Below are positions 43,953 through 53,247 of a stretch of 64,000 bases of DNA, one piece after another. Where the stretch lies: contig NZ_VOBN01000015.1 of assembly GCF_008370045.1 (NCBI RefSeq), positions 62,001 through 126,000 on the forward strand, given 5' to 3'. Position 1 is the first letter of the stretch. Every line of letters begins with the position of its first letter. Source of the stretch: Pseudomonas sp. ANT_J12 (GTDB lineage Bacteria; Pseudomonadota; Gammaproteobacteria; Pseudomonadales; Pseudomonadaceae). The notes beneath the pieces are model-generated. The model had not been told where the DNA came from and did no database searches. It worked only from the letters and a program-made list of their open reading frames with translations. The position numbers were made by a program, and so were the translations under genes.

Positions 43953-44753
43953 TTAACGGCCCGGCGCGATAATCCGGCACAACTTGGCCGTCGCCTCAAT
44001 CATCTGCCCGCTCGGCCGCTCCAATCCCTTGTCCGTCACCAACAACAACCGCCCCTGCACCACCGCCGCCACCTGCGGCCACGCCTTCCAGGCATCGAGC
44101 TGCGCCTGATCACTGGCCAGAATCACCTCGGGATTGCGCTGCAACACCGCTTCCACGCTGACCTGCGGCGCTGGCAAGGACAGGTCGGCAAACACGTTGC
44201 GCGCGCCGCACACCTCCAGCGCATCGCTGATGATTTGCCCGCCACCCACGGTGTACAGCGGCCGATCCCAGACTTGATAGAACACCGTCAGCGGATTATC
44301 CCGGCGATAGCGCTGGCGCAGGTTATCCAGTTTCTGCCGCAGACCTGCTGCCAGCGCGACGCCCCGCTCCGGTCGGCCGAGTTGCGTGGCAATCGCTTCA
44401 ATCTGCGCCGTGAGCTGGTCGAGGTTGTGGGGTTCGGCGACGTAGGTGGGAATGTTCAAGCGCTTGAGCTGGTCCCGCTGGGCCGGGCCGACGCTGCCGG
44501 GCCAGAGCAATAACAGGTCGGGCTTGAGGCTCAGCAGCCGTTCCATGTCCAGTTGGCCATAGCTGCCAACCGAGGGAAGGTGCTTGAGTTCGACCGGACG
44601 CTCACCCGCATCCAGCACTCCGACCAACAAGTCGGCGGAGCCCAGTTCAACGACGATTTCAGAGAGAGAAGGCGCGAGGCTGACCACGCGTTCGACGGAA
44701 TAAGCCGAGCCGCTGACGGCCAGCAGCAAAACCGCCAGCCAGACGCGCAGCAT
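43953..44753 (-). CDS. btuF: Cobalamin-binding periplasmic protein
   Basis: 266 residues from ATG 44753 (open frame continues upstream, but the signal peptide MLRVWLAVLLLAVSGSAYS begins here). Periplasmic binding-protein fold of the BtuF type: RVVSLAPSLSEIVVELG, GSYGQLDMERLLSLKPDLLL and the long connecting helix. Would deliver vitamin B12 from the BtuB-like receptor to an inner-membrane BtuCD importer, which is not in this window. Start overlaps the stop of the upstream membrane-protein gene (TGATG). Confidence 0.86.
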   Translation of the reverse strand: MLRVWLAVLLLAVSGSAYSVERVVSLAPSLSEIVVELGSADLLVGVLDAGERPVELKHLPSVGSYGQLDMERLLSLKPDLLLLWPGSVGPAQRDQLKRLNIPTYVAEPHNLDQLTAQIEAIATQLGRPERGVALAAGLRQKLDNLRQRYRRDNPLTVFYQVWDRPLYTVGGGQIISDALEVCGARNVFADLSLPAPQVSVEAVLQRNPEVILASDQAQLDAWKAWPQVAAVVQGRLLLVTDKGLERPSGQMIEATAKLCRIIAPGR

Positions 44754-45172
44754 CAGCCGAGTTGACGCGGGATACGGTAGAGGTAGAACAGCACCGCGGT
44801 GGACAGCGCCAGCAACACCAACGGCACCGCTTCGAGGCCGACGAACACGGCCAACGCACCGATCCACGCTGGCAGGCTCGCCGCCAGAAAGGCGATACGA
44901 CGCTTGGCTGCCAGGGCAATCCAGGCCGCCGGTTCTTCAGGGGTATCGAGGGCTTTCTGGGTGGCGATCAGCGCATGTTTGTAGCCGCCGAAAAACTTCA
45001 GGCTGACAAACATCGAGGCCACACCGGCGATAAACAGCGGCATCGCCAGCACCGGCAGGATCGCCTCGCTCTGGCCGAACACGCCATTGATCACGAACAG
45101 CGGCACCAAGGCCAGCGCCAGGTATTGCCACCAGTTGAAGGACAGTCGCCGCCGCACTTGACCGCGAGTCAC
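44753..45172 (-). CDS. Small conserved membrane protein
   Basis: 139 residues with four hydrophobic segments (about 13-33, 38-60, 93-112, 113-130) and basic ends. No domain recognised. Lies between ribA and btuF with stop/start overlaps on both sides, so the three are one transcript. It could be an MFS-unrelated accessory of B12 uptake, but nothing shows that. Confidence 0.75.
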   Translation of the reverse strand: MTRGQVRRRLSFNWWQYLALALVPLFVINGVFGQSEAILPVLAMPLFIAGVASMFVSLKFFGGYKHALIATQKALDTPEEPAAWIALAAKRRIAFLAASLPAWIGALAVFVGLEAVPLVLLALSTAVLFYLYRIPRQLG

Positions 45173-45786
45173 GCCCGATCAGCCTCGCCCTGATGCTCGT
45201 TGCCCATCATGTGGTCGAGCTTGCTGGCCTTGGTGGCCAGGTACAGTTTGTTGTGCGGGTTGTGCCCGGTGTGCAGCGGCACGCGCTCGGCGACGACAAT
45301 ACCCATGTCGGTCAAGGCTTTGACCTTGCGTGGGTTGTTGGTCATCAGGCGCAGGGATTTCACGCCCAGATGCTGCAGCATCGGCAGGCACATGGCGTAG
45401 TCACGCTGGTCGGCGGCAAAGCCCAAGCGCTCGTTGGCTTCAACGGTGTCGGCACCGCCGTCCTGCAACTCGTAGGCGCGGATCTTGTTCAGCAGGCCAA
45501 TGCCCCGGCCTTCCTGACGCAAGTACAGCAACACGCCACGACCTTCACGGGCGATGGCCTGCAACGCGGCCTCAAGTTGCGAGCCGCAGTCGCAACGCTG
45601 GCTGAACAAGGCATCGCCGGTCAGGCATTCGGAGTGCAACCGGCCGAGCACCGGGGCACCGTCGGCGAAATCACCCAGGCTCAGCACCACGTGCTCGCGC
45701 CCGTTCTCTTCATCGAGAAAGCCGTGCATGGTGAATTGCGCAAAAGGTGTTGGCAGCTTCGAAGCGGCGACAAAAACGACAGGCAC
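45169..45786 (-). CDS. ribA: GTP cyclohydrolase II
   Basis: 205 residues from GTG 45786, selected because AGGAG sits 8 bases upstream; longer starts run through that site. Converts GTP to the first riboflavin precursor, 2,5-diamino-6-ribosylamino-pyrimidinone phosphate. Zinc cysteines are present in HSECLTGDALFSQRCDCGS, and the active-site region RQEGRGIGLLNKIRAYELQD is intact. This is the true cyclohydrolase of the window; compare the degenerate half of ribBA. Confidence 0.97.
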   Translation of the reverse strand: MPVVFVAASKLPTPFAQFTMHGFLDEENGREHVVLSLGDFADGAPVLGRLHSECLTGDALFSQRCDCGSQLEAALQAIAREGRGVLLYLRQEGRGIGLLNKIRAYELQDGGADTVEANERLGFAADQRDYAMCLPMLQHLGVKSLRLMTNNPRKVKALTDMGIVVAERVPLHTGHNPHNKLYLATKASKLDHMMGNEHQGEADRA

Positions 45787-45934
45787 CTGTGTGCTCCTGA
45801 TCAATAAGTACTGGAGATTCGCAGAGGCGGCATTGTAACAGCAGGTTCCGACCGACGCTTAGGCTGAATTATGAGGCATAACGATCAAAAAGTTTGATCA
45901 AGCGGCCAAGTCCCGCCGGCCCATTGGCCCGTGT

Positions 45935-46669
45935 TCAATTCGCATCAAATGGATAAGGCTGTTTCCACTTGGCAAAGATCGGTCTCAACTGGCCGCTTTT
46001 CACCAGCAGTTCCATACGCTGGTCGAACAACGCCATCAACGCGCGGGCCTTGGGGTTGTCGGCAAAACACAGGTACAGCGGCAACTCGGCGATGTGGGTG
46101 CGGCGGAACAGCGACGGATCCCTGGCCCGGGCGAGCAGGTAATCGATTTCGGTCAGCGCATCGATGTAATAGTCGGCGCGGTTGTGGGTCAGCATCGACA
46201 GGATCCCGGCGCGCCGCACCACTTCGTTGTAGCGCTGCACGTTGGGCAGGTACGCCTGATACTTGTAGCCGCGCACCCAGGCCAGTCGGTAACTGCCGAG
46301 ATTATCGAGGGTCGGCGACGGATTGCTCGCCAGGCCCAGGGCATAGATGTGATCGGAGTCGAAGTTCCAGTGCGGATAAAGCACGTCGCTGGTTTCGTCG
46401 CGATAGGCGCCGACGCAGGCGTCCACTTCCCCGCGCTGGGCCAGGCCAACGGCGCGGGTGTAGGGCTCGGTGCGGATATCGAGCCTGATCCCGGCCGGTT
46501 CGAAGATGGCGCGCAGCACGTCCCAGCCCAGGCCATGACCGTCAGCGGCGGTGTAGTCTTCCCAGGCTTCGCTGGCCAGATGAATCACGGACGGCGTCGG
46601 CGTAGCGTCCCCCGCCTGGGCGAGCGAGCAGAACATCGCGAAAACCACCATCAACCAGCGTCGAGCCAT
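45935..46669 (-). CDS. Periplasmic solute-binding protein, family 3 type
   Basis: 244 residues from ATG 46669 (AGGGA 7 bases upstream). Signal peptide WLMVVFAMFCSLAQA. SBP_bac_3-like fold: GLGWDVLRAIFEPAGIRLDI, RAVGLAQRGEVDACVG, YYIDALTEIDYLLA. Ligand may be an amino acid or similar; with no transporter genes beside it, a sensor or orphan binding role is equally possible. Follows pgpA by about 20 bases. Confidence 0.82.
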   Translation of the reverse strand: MARRWLMVVFAMFCSLAQAGDATPTPSVIHLASEAWEDYTAADGHGLGWDVLRAIFEPAGIRLDIRTEPYTRAVGLAQRGEVDACVGAYRDETSDVLYPHWNFDSDHIYALGLASNPSPTLDNLGSYRLAWVRGYKYQAYLPNVQRYNEVVRRAGILSMLTHNRADYYIDALTEIDYLLARARDPSLFRRTHIAELPLYLCFADNPKARALMALFDQRMELLVKSGQLRPIFAKWKQPYPFDAN

Positions 46670-46690
46670 GCCTAATCCCTGCTTCACCAC

Positions 46691-47194
46691 TCAGGCGAAA
46701 AACCACACCAGCCCCTGCATCCCCAGCCATGCAAAGACCCCGGCCAATACGTCGTCGAGCATGATCCCGACACCACCGTGCACATGGCGGTCGATCCAGC
46801 GAATTGGCCACGGCTTGAGGATGTCGAAGAAGCGGAACATCAGGAACCCCGCCAACAACCAGTACCAGCCATCCGGCACCAGCCACAGGGTGATCCACAT
46901 CCCGACCATCTCATCCCAGACGATGCCTTCGTGATCGTGTACCCGCAGATCGTCGGCCACTTTGCCGCACAGCCAGAACCCGAACAGCATGGTGATGCCG
47001 AGCATCAGCCAGTAGCCCCAGTCGGGCAACATCTGCCACAACGGGATAAAGGGTAGCGCAACTAACGAACCCCAGGTGCCCGGAGCCTTTGGCAAGGTGC
47101 CCGAGCCGAAGCCGAACGCCAGGAAATGCCAAGGGTTGCGCCAGACCGAAGGCGGTACGAATTCCGCCGGCGTCTGCTTGGGATGATCGGTCAC
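46691..47194 (-). CDS. pgpA: Phosphatidylglycerophosphatase A
   Basis: 167 residues, membrane protein with the PgpA start PWHFLAFGFGSGTLPKAPGTWGS and the acidic cluster DDLRVHDHEGIVWDEMVGMW. Dephosphorylates phosphatidylglycerol phosphate in phospholipid synthesis. Overlaps the thiL stop by 4 bases, the common thiL-pgpA coupling. Confidence 0.96.
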   Translation of the reverse strand: MTDHPKQTPAEFVPPSVWRNPWHFLAFGFGSGTLPKAPGTWGSLVALPFIPLWQMLPDWGYWLMLGITMLFGFWLCGKVADDLRVHDHEGIVWDEMVGMWITLWLVPDGWYWLLAGFLMFRFFDILKPWPIRWIDRHVHGGVGIMLDDVLAGVFAWLGMQGLVWFFA

Positions 47195-48156
47195 GGGGTC
47201 TCCGGAAAATGTTGATAACCCCGGGTTTGCGGGGTGATGTCGCGCCCATCGGCGTCCAGCAGCCTGACGCCCTGCCCGGCCACGACCCAGCCCACCACAT
47301 GGACCGGCCAGCCGTCCGCCAGCAACCGGGGCAAAACGACGGGCGGCACGGTGAAGGCCAGCACGTAGTCGTCGCCACCGCTCAGGGCGGCGTTTTCGGC
47401 GCCTGTCTGGCCGAGGAAGCTCACCAACGCTTGGGACACCGGCAGCTTGCTCCGGTCAATCTGAATGCCGACTTTCGAAGCGAGCGCGATGTGCCCGCAG
47501 TCGGCGAGCAGGCCGTCGGAGATATCCAGCGCCGCCGTGGCGTGGCCGCGCAACGCCTGACCGAGGGCCAGTTGCGGTTGCGGCGACCAGTAATGGCGCA
47601 GCAGCGGATCGGCGATGGCCTCGTCCGCAGTCCGTTGGCCAAGCACCAGCGGCAACGCGCCAGCGGCATTGCCCAACTCGCCGCCGACACACAGCAAGTC
47701 CCCCGGCTGCGCGCCGCTGCGGGTCAGGGCCTGGCCGCTCGGCACGCGGCCAAACACGGTCAGGGTCAGGCTCAACGGCCCACGGGTGGTGTCGCCGCCG
47801 ATCAGCGCCACGCCACAGCCCTGGGCCATGACATTCAAGCCACGGGCGTAGGCGTCCAGCCAATCGGCGGTCACCGTCGGCAAGGTCAGGGCAAGGGTAA
47901 AGGCAACGGGGGTGGCGCCCATGGCGGCCAGGTCACTGACCGCGACAGCCAGCGAGCGCTGACCGAGCAGAAACGGGTCGCAAGGATCTGCGAAATGCAC
48001 GCCGGCAACCAGCGTGTCGGTGGAAATTGCCAACTGCTCCCCGGGAGGAACAGCCAGCAAGGCGCAGTCATCGCCGATTCCCAGTGCGACGCCCTCGCCG
48101 CCCTGCGCACAAGGCGCGGCGGCGAAGAAATTGCGGATCAGCTCAAACTCGCCCAT
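47191..48156 (-). CDS. thiL: Thiamine-monophosphate kinase
   Basis: 321 residues from the ATG at 48156 (MGEFELIRNFF), the conserved ThiL start; the open frame begins 5 codons earlier. ATP-dependent phosphorylation of thiamine phosphate to thiamine diphosphate. Motifs GIGDDCALL, DTLVAGVHF and ALSGGDDYVLAF present. Lies 22 bases after nusB. Confidence 0.96.
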   Translation of the reverse strand: MGEFELIRNFFAAAPCAQGGEGVALGIGDDCALLAVPPGEQLAISTDTLVAGVHFADPCDPFLLGQRSLAVAVSDLAAMGATPVAFTLALTLPTVTADWLDAYARGLNVMAQGCGVALIGGDTTRGPLSLTLTVFGRVPSGQALTRSGAQPGDLLCVGGELGNAAGALPLVLGQRTADEAIADPLLRHYWSPQPQLALGQALRGHATAALDISDGLLADCGHIALASKVGIQIDRSKLPVSQALVSFLGQTGAENAALSGGDDYVLAFTVPPVVLPRLLADGWPVHVVGWVVAGQGVRLLDADGRDITPQTRGYQHFPETP

Positions 48157-48178
48157 TTGGCAGCCATTCAAGCGCTTA

Positions 48179-48679
48179 TCAGCGCTTGAACGCCTTTACT
48201 TCAGCTTCACGCAGACGCGGGGCCAGCTTGTCGAGTACACCGTTGACGAACTTGTGGCCGTCGGTGGAACCGAAGACTTTCGCCAACTCGATACCTTCGT
48301 TGATCACAACGCGGTACGGCACGTCGACGCGCTTGAGCAGTTCCCATGTGGACAGGCGCAGAACCGCCAGTTCAACCGGGTCCAGCTCTTCGATGGTGAT
48401 GTCCAGGCAAGGCGACAGCGCAGCGTCAATCTCAGGCTTGTGGGCCGGAACGCCGTGCAGGATGTCGTGGAAGTAGGCGGCATCGACATCGCTGAAATCG
48501 TTATCGACCCGGAACTGCGCTTCGATCTCGTTCAGCGACTGCTTGGCCATGTGCCATTGGTACAGCGCTTGAGTCGCGAGCTGACGGGCTTCGCGACGCT
48601 TGACGCTTTTCGATGGCTTGCCGGCATCCGCAGGCTTTGGATCGCGTGGGTTGAACTGATCGCTGTCGTCGCTAATCAC
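48179..48679 (-). CDS. nusB: Transcription antitermination factor NusB
   Basis: 166 residues. Helical NusB fold with REARQLATQALYQWHM and VPYRVVINEGIELAKVFGS; acts with NusE (S10) at boxA for rRNA antitermination. ATGA overlap with ribH, as commonly seen in gammaproteobacteria. Confidence 0.97.
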   Translation of the reverse strand: MISDDSDQFNPRDPKPADAGKPSKSVKRREARQLATQALYQWHMAKQSLNEIEAQFRVDNDFSDVDAAYFHDILHGVPAHKPEIDAALSPCLDITIEELDPVELAVLRLSTWELLKRVDVPYRVVINEGIELAKVFGSTDGHKFVNGVLDKLAPRLREAEVKAFKR

Positions 48680-49152
48680 TTGGCCTCCAACTGTGCCAGC
48701 AGGCTGACCATTTCCAGAGCGGACAGGGCAGCTTCGGCACCTTTGTTACCGGCCTTGGTGCCGGAACGTTCGATGGCTTGCTCGATGGAATCAACGGTCA
48801 GCACGCCGAAAGCGACTGGAACGCCGAACTCCATGGACACCTGGGCCAGGCCCTTGGTGCATTCGCCTGCCACGTATTCGAAGTGCGGAGTACCGCCACG
48901 AATGACCGCGCCCAGGGCGATGATTGCCGCGTATTCGCCCTTCTGGGCTACTTTCTGCGCAACCAGCGGGATTTCGAAGGCGCCAGGGGCACGGATGATG
49001 GTGATGTCGCTTTCGCTCACGCCATGGCGAACCAGGGCATCAACTGCACCGCTGACCAGGCTTTCAACGACGAAGCTGTTGAAACGGCCTACTACCAAAG
49101 CGTAGCGGCCTTTAGGGGCGATGAAGGTACCTTCGATGGTCTTCAGGGTCAT
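48676..49152 (-). CDS. ribH: 6,7-Dimethyl-8-ribityllumazine synthase
   Basis: 158 residues. Condenses the RibA/RibD product with dihydroxybutanone phosphate to lumazine. Conserved segments VGRFNSFVVESLVSGAVDAL, RAPGAFEIPLVAQ and ALGAVIRGGTPHFEYV. A strong hairpin lies in its 91-base leader; nusB follows by overlap. Confidence 0.97.
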   Translation of the reverse strand: MTLKTIEGTFIAPKGRYALVVGRFNSFVVESLVSGAVDALVRHGVSESDITIIRAPGAFEIPLVAQKVAQKGEYAAIIALGAVIRGGTPHFEYVAGECTKGLAQVSMEFGVPVAFGVLTVDSIEQAIERSGTKAGNKGAEAALSALEMVSLLAQLEAK

Positions 49153-49174
49153 TCGTTAGATCTCTTAAAGAGCC

Positions 49175-49197
49175 GGGACGCGTTTTCTACGCGTCCC
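49175..49197 (-). promoter_or_regulatory. Leader hairpin before ribH
   Basis: GGGACGCG pairs perfectly with CGCGTCCC around a 7-base loop between ribBA and ribH. No T-run follows on the minus strand, so it is more likely an RNA-stability or processing stem than a strong terminator. Confidence 0.5.
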
Positions 49198-49243
49198 TCA
49201 GTGATGTGTTAACCGCGAATCAAGGCCCGGAAACAACCGGTCA

Positions 49244-50335
49244 TTATTCGGAGGGCACGTATTCTACAACTTCCAGATCGAAACCGGATATCGCATTAAA
49301 TTTCATTGGCGCACTCATCAGGCGCATTTTGCGAACGCCCAGGTCCCGCAGGATCTGCGAACCGGCACCGACGATGCTGTAGGTGGTCGGTTTTTTCGCC
49401 GGGACGTGCTCGGCGGTTTCGCGGATATGTGCCAGCAATACATCGCCATCGAGCGGGTGACCGAGCAACAGCACCACGCCGCTGCCAGCCTCGGCGACCG
49501 CGGCCATGGCGGCGCGCAGGCTCCAGCGGCCCGGCTGCTTGACCATCAGCAGGTCGCGCAATGGGTCCATGTTGTGCACGCGAACCAGGGTCGGCTCGTC
49601 GGCGCACACGGTGCCCAGGGTCAGGGCCATGTGCACGTCGCCTTCCACGGAATCACGATAGGTCACCAGGTTGAATTGGCCCAGTTCGCTGTCCAGCGGC
49701 TGCTCGGCAATCCGCTGAACGGTACGTTCGTGGATCATCCGGTAGTGAATCAGGTCGGCGATGGTGCCGATCTTGATGTTGTGTTCGGCGGCAAACGTTT
49801 CCAGTTCGGCGCGACGGGACATGGTGCCGTCGTCGTTCATCACTTCGCAGATCACGCCGCTCGGCTCGAAACCGGCCATACGCGCCAGGTCGCAAGCAGC
49901 TTCGGTGTGGCCGGCACGCGCGAGGGTGCCGCCCGGTTGGGCCATCAACGGGAAGATGTGGCCGGGGCTGACGATGTCTTCAGCCTTGGCGTCCTTGGCG
50001 GCAGCGGCCTGCACGGTGCGGGCGCGGTCGGCGGCGGAGATGCCGGTGGTCACGCCAGTGGTGGCTTCAATCGAGACGGTGAATTTGGTGCCGAACCCGG
50101 AACCGTTGCGCGGCGCCATCAGCGGCAGCTTCAGCAGTTCGCAGCGCTCGCGGCTCATCGGCATGCAGATCAGGCCACGGGCGTGCTTGGCCATGAAGTT
50201 GATGTGTTCAGGCTGGCAGCACTCGGCGGCCATGATCAGGTCGCCTTCGTTCTCGCGGTCTTCGTCATCCATGAGGATGACCATCTTGCCTTGGCGGATG
50301 TCTTCAACCAGTTCTTCGATGCTATTGAGCGCCAC
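49244..50335 (-). CDS. ribBA: Dihydroxybutanone-phosphate synthase with degenerate GTP cyclohydrolase II half
   Basis: 363 residues. The N-terminal half (1-200) is a RibB domain with DDEDRENEGDLIMAA and GHTEAACDLARMAGFEPSG, which makes the four-carbon riboflavin precursor from ribulose 5-phosphate. The C-terminal half (205-363) has the RibA fold but RVHNMDPLRDLLMVKQPGRW lacks the cysteines that bind zinc in ribA, so it should not be an active cyclohydrolase. Separated from ribE by 16 bases in the rib operon. Confidence 0.94.
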   Translation of the reverse strand: MALNSIEELVEDIRQGKMVILMDDEDRENEGDLIMAAECCQPEHINFMAKHARGLICMPMSRERCELLKLPLMAPRNGSGFGTKFTVSIEATTGVTTGISAADRARTVQAAAAKDAKAEDIVSPGHIFPLMAQPGGTLARAGHTEAACDLARMAGFEPSGVICEVMNDDGTMSRRAELETFAAEHNIKIGTIADLIHYRMIHERTVQRIAEQPLDSELGQFNLVTYRDSVEGDVHMALTLGTVCADEPTLVRVHNMDPLRDLLMVKQPGRWSLRAAMAAVAEAGSGVVLLLGHPLDGDVLLAHIRETAEHVPAKKPTTYSIVGAGSQILRDLGVRKMRLMSAPMKFNAISGFDLEVVEYVPSE

Positions 50336-50351
50336 AAGGCACCCCCTTGAG

Positions 50352-51017
50352 TCAGGATTTGAGGTAGCCGTTTTGGGCCAGAAAGCTTTCGGTGATGTTC
50401 CCGGATTTTGTAGGCTCTGCGGCCTTATCGCCCAGCAACAGGCGCTCCAGATAACGTGCCAGCAAGTCCACTTCCAGATTCACCCGGCGACCTGGCTGGT
50501 AAGACGCCATGATGGTTTCGCTCAGGGTGTGGGGAATGATCGTCAGCAAGAACTCGGCGCCATCGACTGCGTTCACGGTCAGGCTGGTGCCATCGACGGT
50601 GATCGAGCCTTTATGGGCGATGTACTTGGCGAGGTCTTTCGGCGCGCGGATGCGGAATTCCACAGCGCGGGCATTCTCGGTGCGGGTCACTACTTCGCCC
50701 ACACCATCGACGTGGCCGCTGACCAGGTGTCCGCCCAGTCGGGTAGTCGGGGTCAGGGCTTTTTCCAGGTTGACCGGGCTGCCGCTTTTCAAGTCATTCA
50801 TGGCGGTGCAGTCGAGGGTTTCGCGGCTGACATCCGCTGCAAAGCCGTTGCCTGGCAGTTCAACTGCGGTCAGGCACACGCCGTTGACCGCGATGCTGTC
50901 GCCCAGTTTGACGTCGCTCAGGTCGAGCTTGCCGGTTTCTACGTAAACCCGCACATCTCCGCCTTTTGGGGTCAATGCACGAATACTGCCGATGGATTCG
51001 ATGATGCCGGTAAACAT
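50352..51017 (-). CDS. ribE: Riboflavin synthase alpha chain
   Basis: 221 residues from ATG 51017 (MFTGIIESIGSI, the universal start; GAGGA lies 6 bases upstream). Two tandem lumazine-binding barrels, each with GDSIAVNGVCLT- or GSITVDGTSLTVN-type repeats and GHVDGVGEV. Final dismutation of lumazine to riboflavin. Confidence 0.97.
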   Translation of the reverse strand: MFTGIIESIGSIRALTPKGGDVRVYVETGKLDLSDVKLGDSIAVNGVCLTAVELPGNGFAADVSRETLDCTAMNDLKSGSPVNLEKALTPTTRLGGHLVSGHVDGVGEVVTRTENARAVEFRIRAPKDLAKYIAHKGSITVDGTSLTVNAVDGAEFLLTIIPHTLSETIMASYQPGRRVNLEVDLLARYLERLLLGDKAAEPTKSGNITESFLAQNGYLKS

Positions 51018-51060
51018 GGAGTCCTCCTCGAGAACAGGCCGTCTTGGCTCAGGCCGGGAA

Positions 51061-52194
51061 TTATACGCTCGCGGCTGGCGAAGGAATGGCAGTGACTCGC
51101 CAGTCATCGCCAACCGCTCGAATTTCGGTGATTTTCAGCTCGGGCGCGTCCTTCATGTGCGCCAGCGGCCAGTCCAGCAACGGGCGAGCCGAGGAGCCGA
51201 GGAACTTGCCGGCGATGAAGATCTGGAACTCATCCACCAGACCTAGCTGGGCAAACGCCCCGGCCAGGCGCGGCCCCGCTTCGACCAACACTTCGTTAAC
51301 CCCACGGTTGGCCAGTTCGACCAGCAGTTTGCGCAGGTCCACCAGACCATCGTCGCCGGCCACGATCAGGCATTCCGGGCCGTTGGCGTATTGCTCTTCG
51401 ATCGCCATGCAGGTGGCGACCAACACCGGGCCCGCCTTGAAGAACGGTGCATCCAGCGGCACGCGCAAGCGGCCGTCGATCAGTACGCGCAGCGGCGGAC
51501 GGCTCATGGCCAGCGTGGTTTGCTCGGCGTCCAGGCCCAATTCGGCGGCGCGCACGGTCAAACGGGCGTTGTCGGCCAGCACTGTGTCGGCGCCGGTCAG
51601 CACTACGCTGGCCTGGGCACGCAGGCGTTGCACTGCCGAGCGAGCGGCCGGGCCAGTGATCCATTGGCTTTCGCCGCTTTCCATCGCCGTGCGACCGTCG
51701 AGGCTCATGGCCAACTTGACCCGCACGAACGGCAAGCCATGTTCCATGCGCTTCAGGAAACCTTCGTTGAGCTTGCGCGCTTCACCTTCCAGCACACCGC
51801 TTTCGATGGCGATCCCGGCCTGGGCCAGGCGCTGCATGCCGCGACCGGCGACCGACGGGTTCGGGTCCTGCATCGCTGCAACCACACGGGCCAGACCGGC
51901 ATTCACCAGCGCATCAGCGCAGGGCGGCGTGTGGCCGTGATGGCTGCAGGGTTCGAGGGTCACGTAAGCGGTGGCGCCACGGGCCTTGTCACCCGCCGCA
52001 CGCAACGCATGGACTTCGGCGTGGGGTTCGCCGGTGCGCACATGCCAGCCTTCGCCGACAATCTGCCCGTCCTTGACGATCACGCAGCCAACCCGTGGGT
52101 TGGGGTGAGTCGTGTAGTGACCTTTGCGCGCCAGTTCCAGGGCGCGGGCCATGTAATGGGCGTCGAGGATGGCTTGTTCTGCGGAGGTGGTCAT
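51061..52194 (-). CDS. ribD: Bifunctional riboflavin deaminase/reductase
   Basis: 377 residues. N-terminal deaminase (1-145) with zinc ligands HAEVHAL and EPCSHHGHTPPC; C-terminal reductase (150-377) with ESGESQWITGPAARSAVQRL and NEVLVEAGPRLAGAF. Performs the second and third steps after RibA. Overlaps nrdR by 4 bases; ribE follows after 43 bases. Confidence 0.97.
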   Translation of the reverse strand: MTTSAEQAILDAHYMARALELARKGHYTTHPNPRVGCVIVKDGQIVGEGWHVRTGEPHAEVHALRAAGDKARGATAYVTLEPCSHHGHTPPCADALVNAGLARVVAAMQDPNPSVAGRGMQRLAQAGIAIESGVLEGEARKLNEGFLKRMEHGLPFVRVKLAMSLDGRTAMESGESQWITGPAARSAVQRLRAQASVVLTGADTVLADNARLTVRAAELGLDAEQTTLAMSRPPLRVLIDGRLRVPLDAPFFKAGPVLVATCMAIEEQYANGPECLIVAGDDGLVDLRKLLVELANRGVNEVLVEAGPRLAGAFAQLGLVDEFQIFIAGKFLGSSARPLLDWPLAHMKDAPELKITEIRAVGDDWRVTAIPSPAASV

Positions 52195-52655
52195 TCTTTC
52201 ACCGGCTCACGGGCCAGGCGATCGATCTCTTCGCGGAACTCGTTGAGGTCCTGGAAGCGCCGATACACGGAGGCGAAACGAATGTAGGCGACTTCGTCGA
52301 GCTTTTGCAGCTCGGCCATCACCAGTTCACCGACCACGAGGGATTTGACCTCGCGTTCGCCGGTGGCGCGCAGTTTGTGTTTGATGTGCACCAGCGACGA
52401 TTCGAGGCGCTCGACACTCACCGGGCGCTTCTCCAGCGCCCGCTGCATGCCGGCGCGGAGTTTTTCTTCGTCGAACGGCTGGCGGCTGCCGTCGGTTTTG
52501 ATCAGGCGCGGCAACACCAGTTCGGCGGTTTCGAACGTCGTGAAACGCTCGCCGCAGGCCAGGCATTCACGCCGGCGGCGCACCTGTTCGCCCTCGGCGA
52601 CCAGACGCGAGTCGATGACCTTGGTGTCGTTGGCACCGCAGAAGGGACAGTGCAT
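52191..52655 (-). CDS. nrdR: Transcriptional repressor NrdR
   Basis: 154 residues from ATG 52655, typical NrdR length. Zinc ribbon CPFC...CLACGERF (residues 3-34) and an ATP-cone domain following. Represses ribonucleotide reductase genes in response to dATP/ATP. Linked to ribD by overlap, the usual order. Confidence 0.97.
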   Translation of the reverse strand: MHCPFCGANDTKVIDSRLVAEGEQVRRRRECLACGERFTTFETAELVLPRLIKTDGSRQPFDEEKLRAGMQRALEKRPVSVERLESSLVHIKHKLRATGEREVKSLVVGELVMAELQKLDEVAYIRFASVYRRFQDLNEFREEIDRLAREPVKE

Positions 52656-52782
52656 GGTGGCAGGCAACAAAAAAAGGGAGGGCCATGGTAGCGCATCCCC
52701 GTGGCAAGACAAGCCATAGGGTTTGCGGTATACAGACGAGCAATATGTTTGATTCATGGATTTCACCTTGCTGGAGCCACAA

Positions 52783-53247
52783 ATGTCGCTACGACCGCTC
52801 GTCCTGCTCAGTGTTTTAAGCCTGCTGGTGGCCTGCGGCAGCGATGCGCCCAAGCCGCAGCCGCCGACCCCGGGCCCCGCGCCACAAGCGGCGCAGAAGA
52901 AAGCCAAAGAATCCGCTGACCTCGGCCCGCTGCCGGCCTTTCAGCGTGAATTGAGCGGCACCCTGCAAGGCGTGCCCGCCGGCGCCGAAGTGGAACTGGC
53001 GCTGCTGGTGATCGACGACAAATCCCGCCCGCAACAATTGCTCGCCAGCTCCAGCCTGATCGGCACCAATCAAATCCTGCCGTTTCACCTGCGTTTCAAC
53101 CCGGAATCCTTTCCGGTCGGTGCCCGGGTTGAACTGCGCGGCCGCGCCAGCCAGTCCGGCCAGTTGATCCTGCACCTGCCGTCGCAGACCATCACCCAGC
53201 CGACAACCCAGGCCCTGGGCCAACTGCAATTCGTCAAAGCCCCATGA
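52783..53247 (+). CDS. YbaY-family lipoprotein
   Basis: 154 residues from ATG 52783 (9 codons inside the open frame). Lipoprotein signal LSLLVAC with the acylated cysteine near residue 18, then a proline-rich linker and a YbaY/META-like beta domain (LSGTLQGVPAGAEVELALLVI, IPFHLRF-type strand, VELRGRAS). Outer-membrane or periplasmic, role unknown. Overlaps the methyltransferase start by 4 bases. Confidence 0.85.
   Translation: MSLRPLVLLSVLSLLVACGSDAPKPQPPTPGPAPQAAQKKAKESADLGPLPAFQRELSGTLQGVPAGAEVELALLVIDDKSRPQQLLASSSLIGTNQILPFHLRFNPESFPVGARVELRGRASQSGQLILHLPSQTITQPTTQALGQLQFVKAP

Noticed and set aside
49153..49243. FMN riboswitch before ribH or ribBA
   Set aside because: The leader is too short and lacks the conserved RFN core; only a simple hairpin is present.
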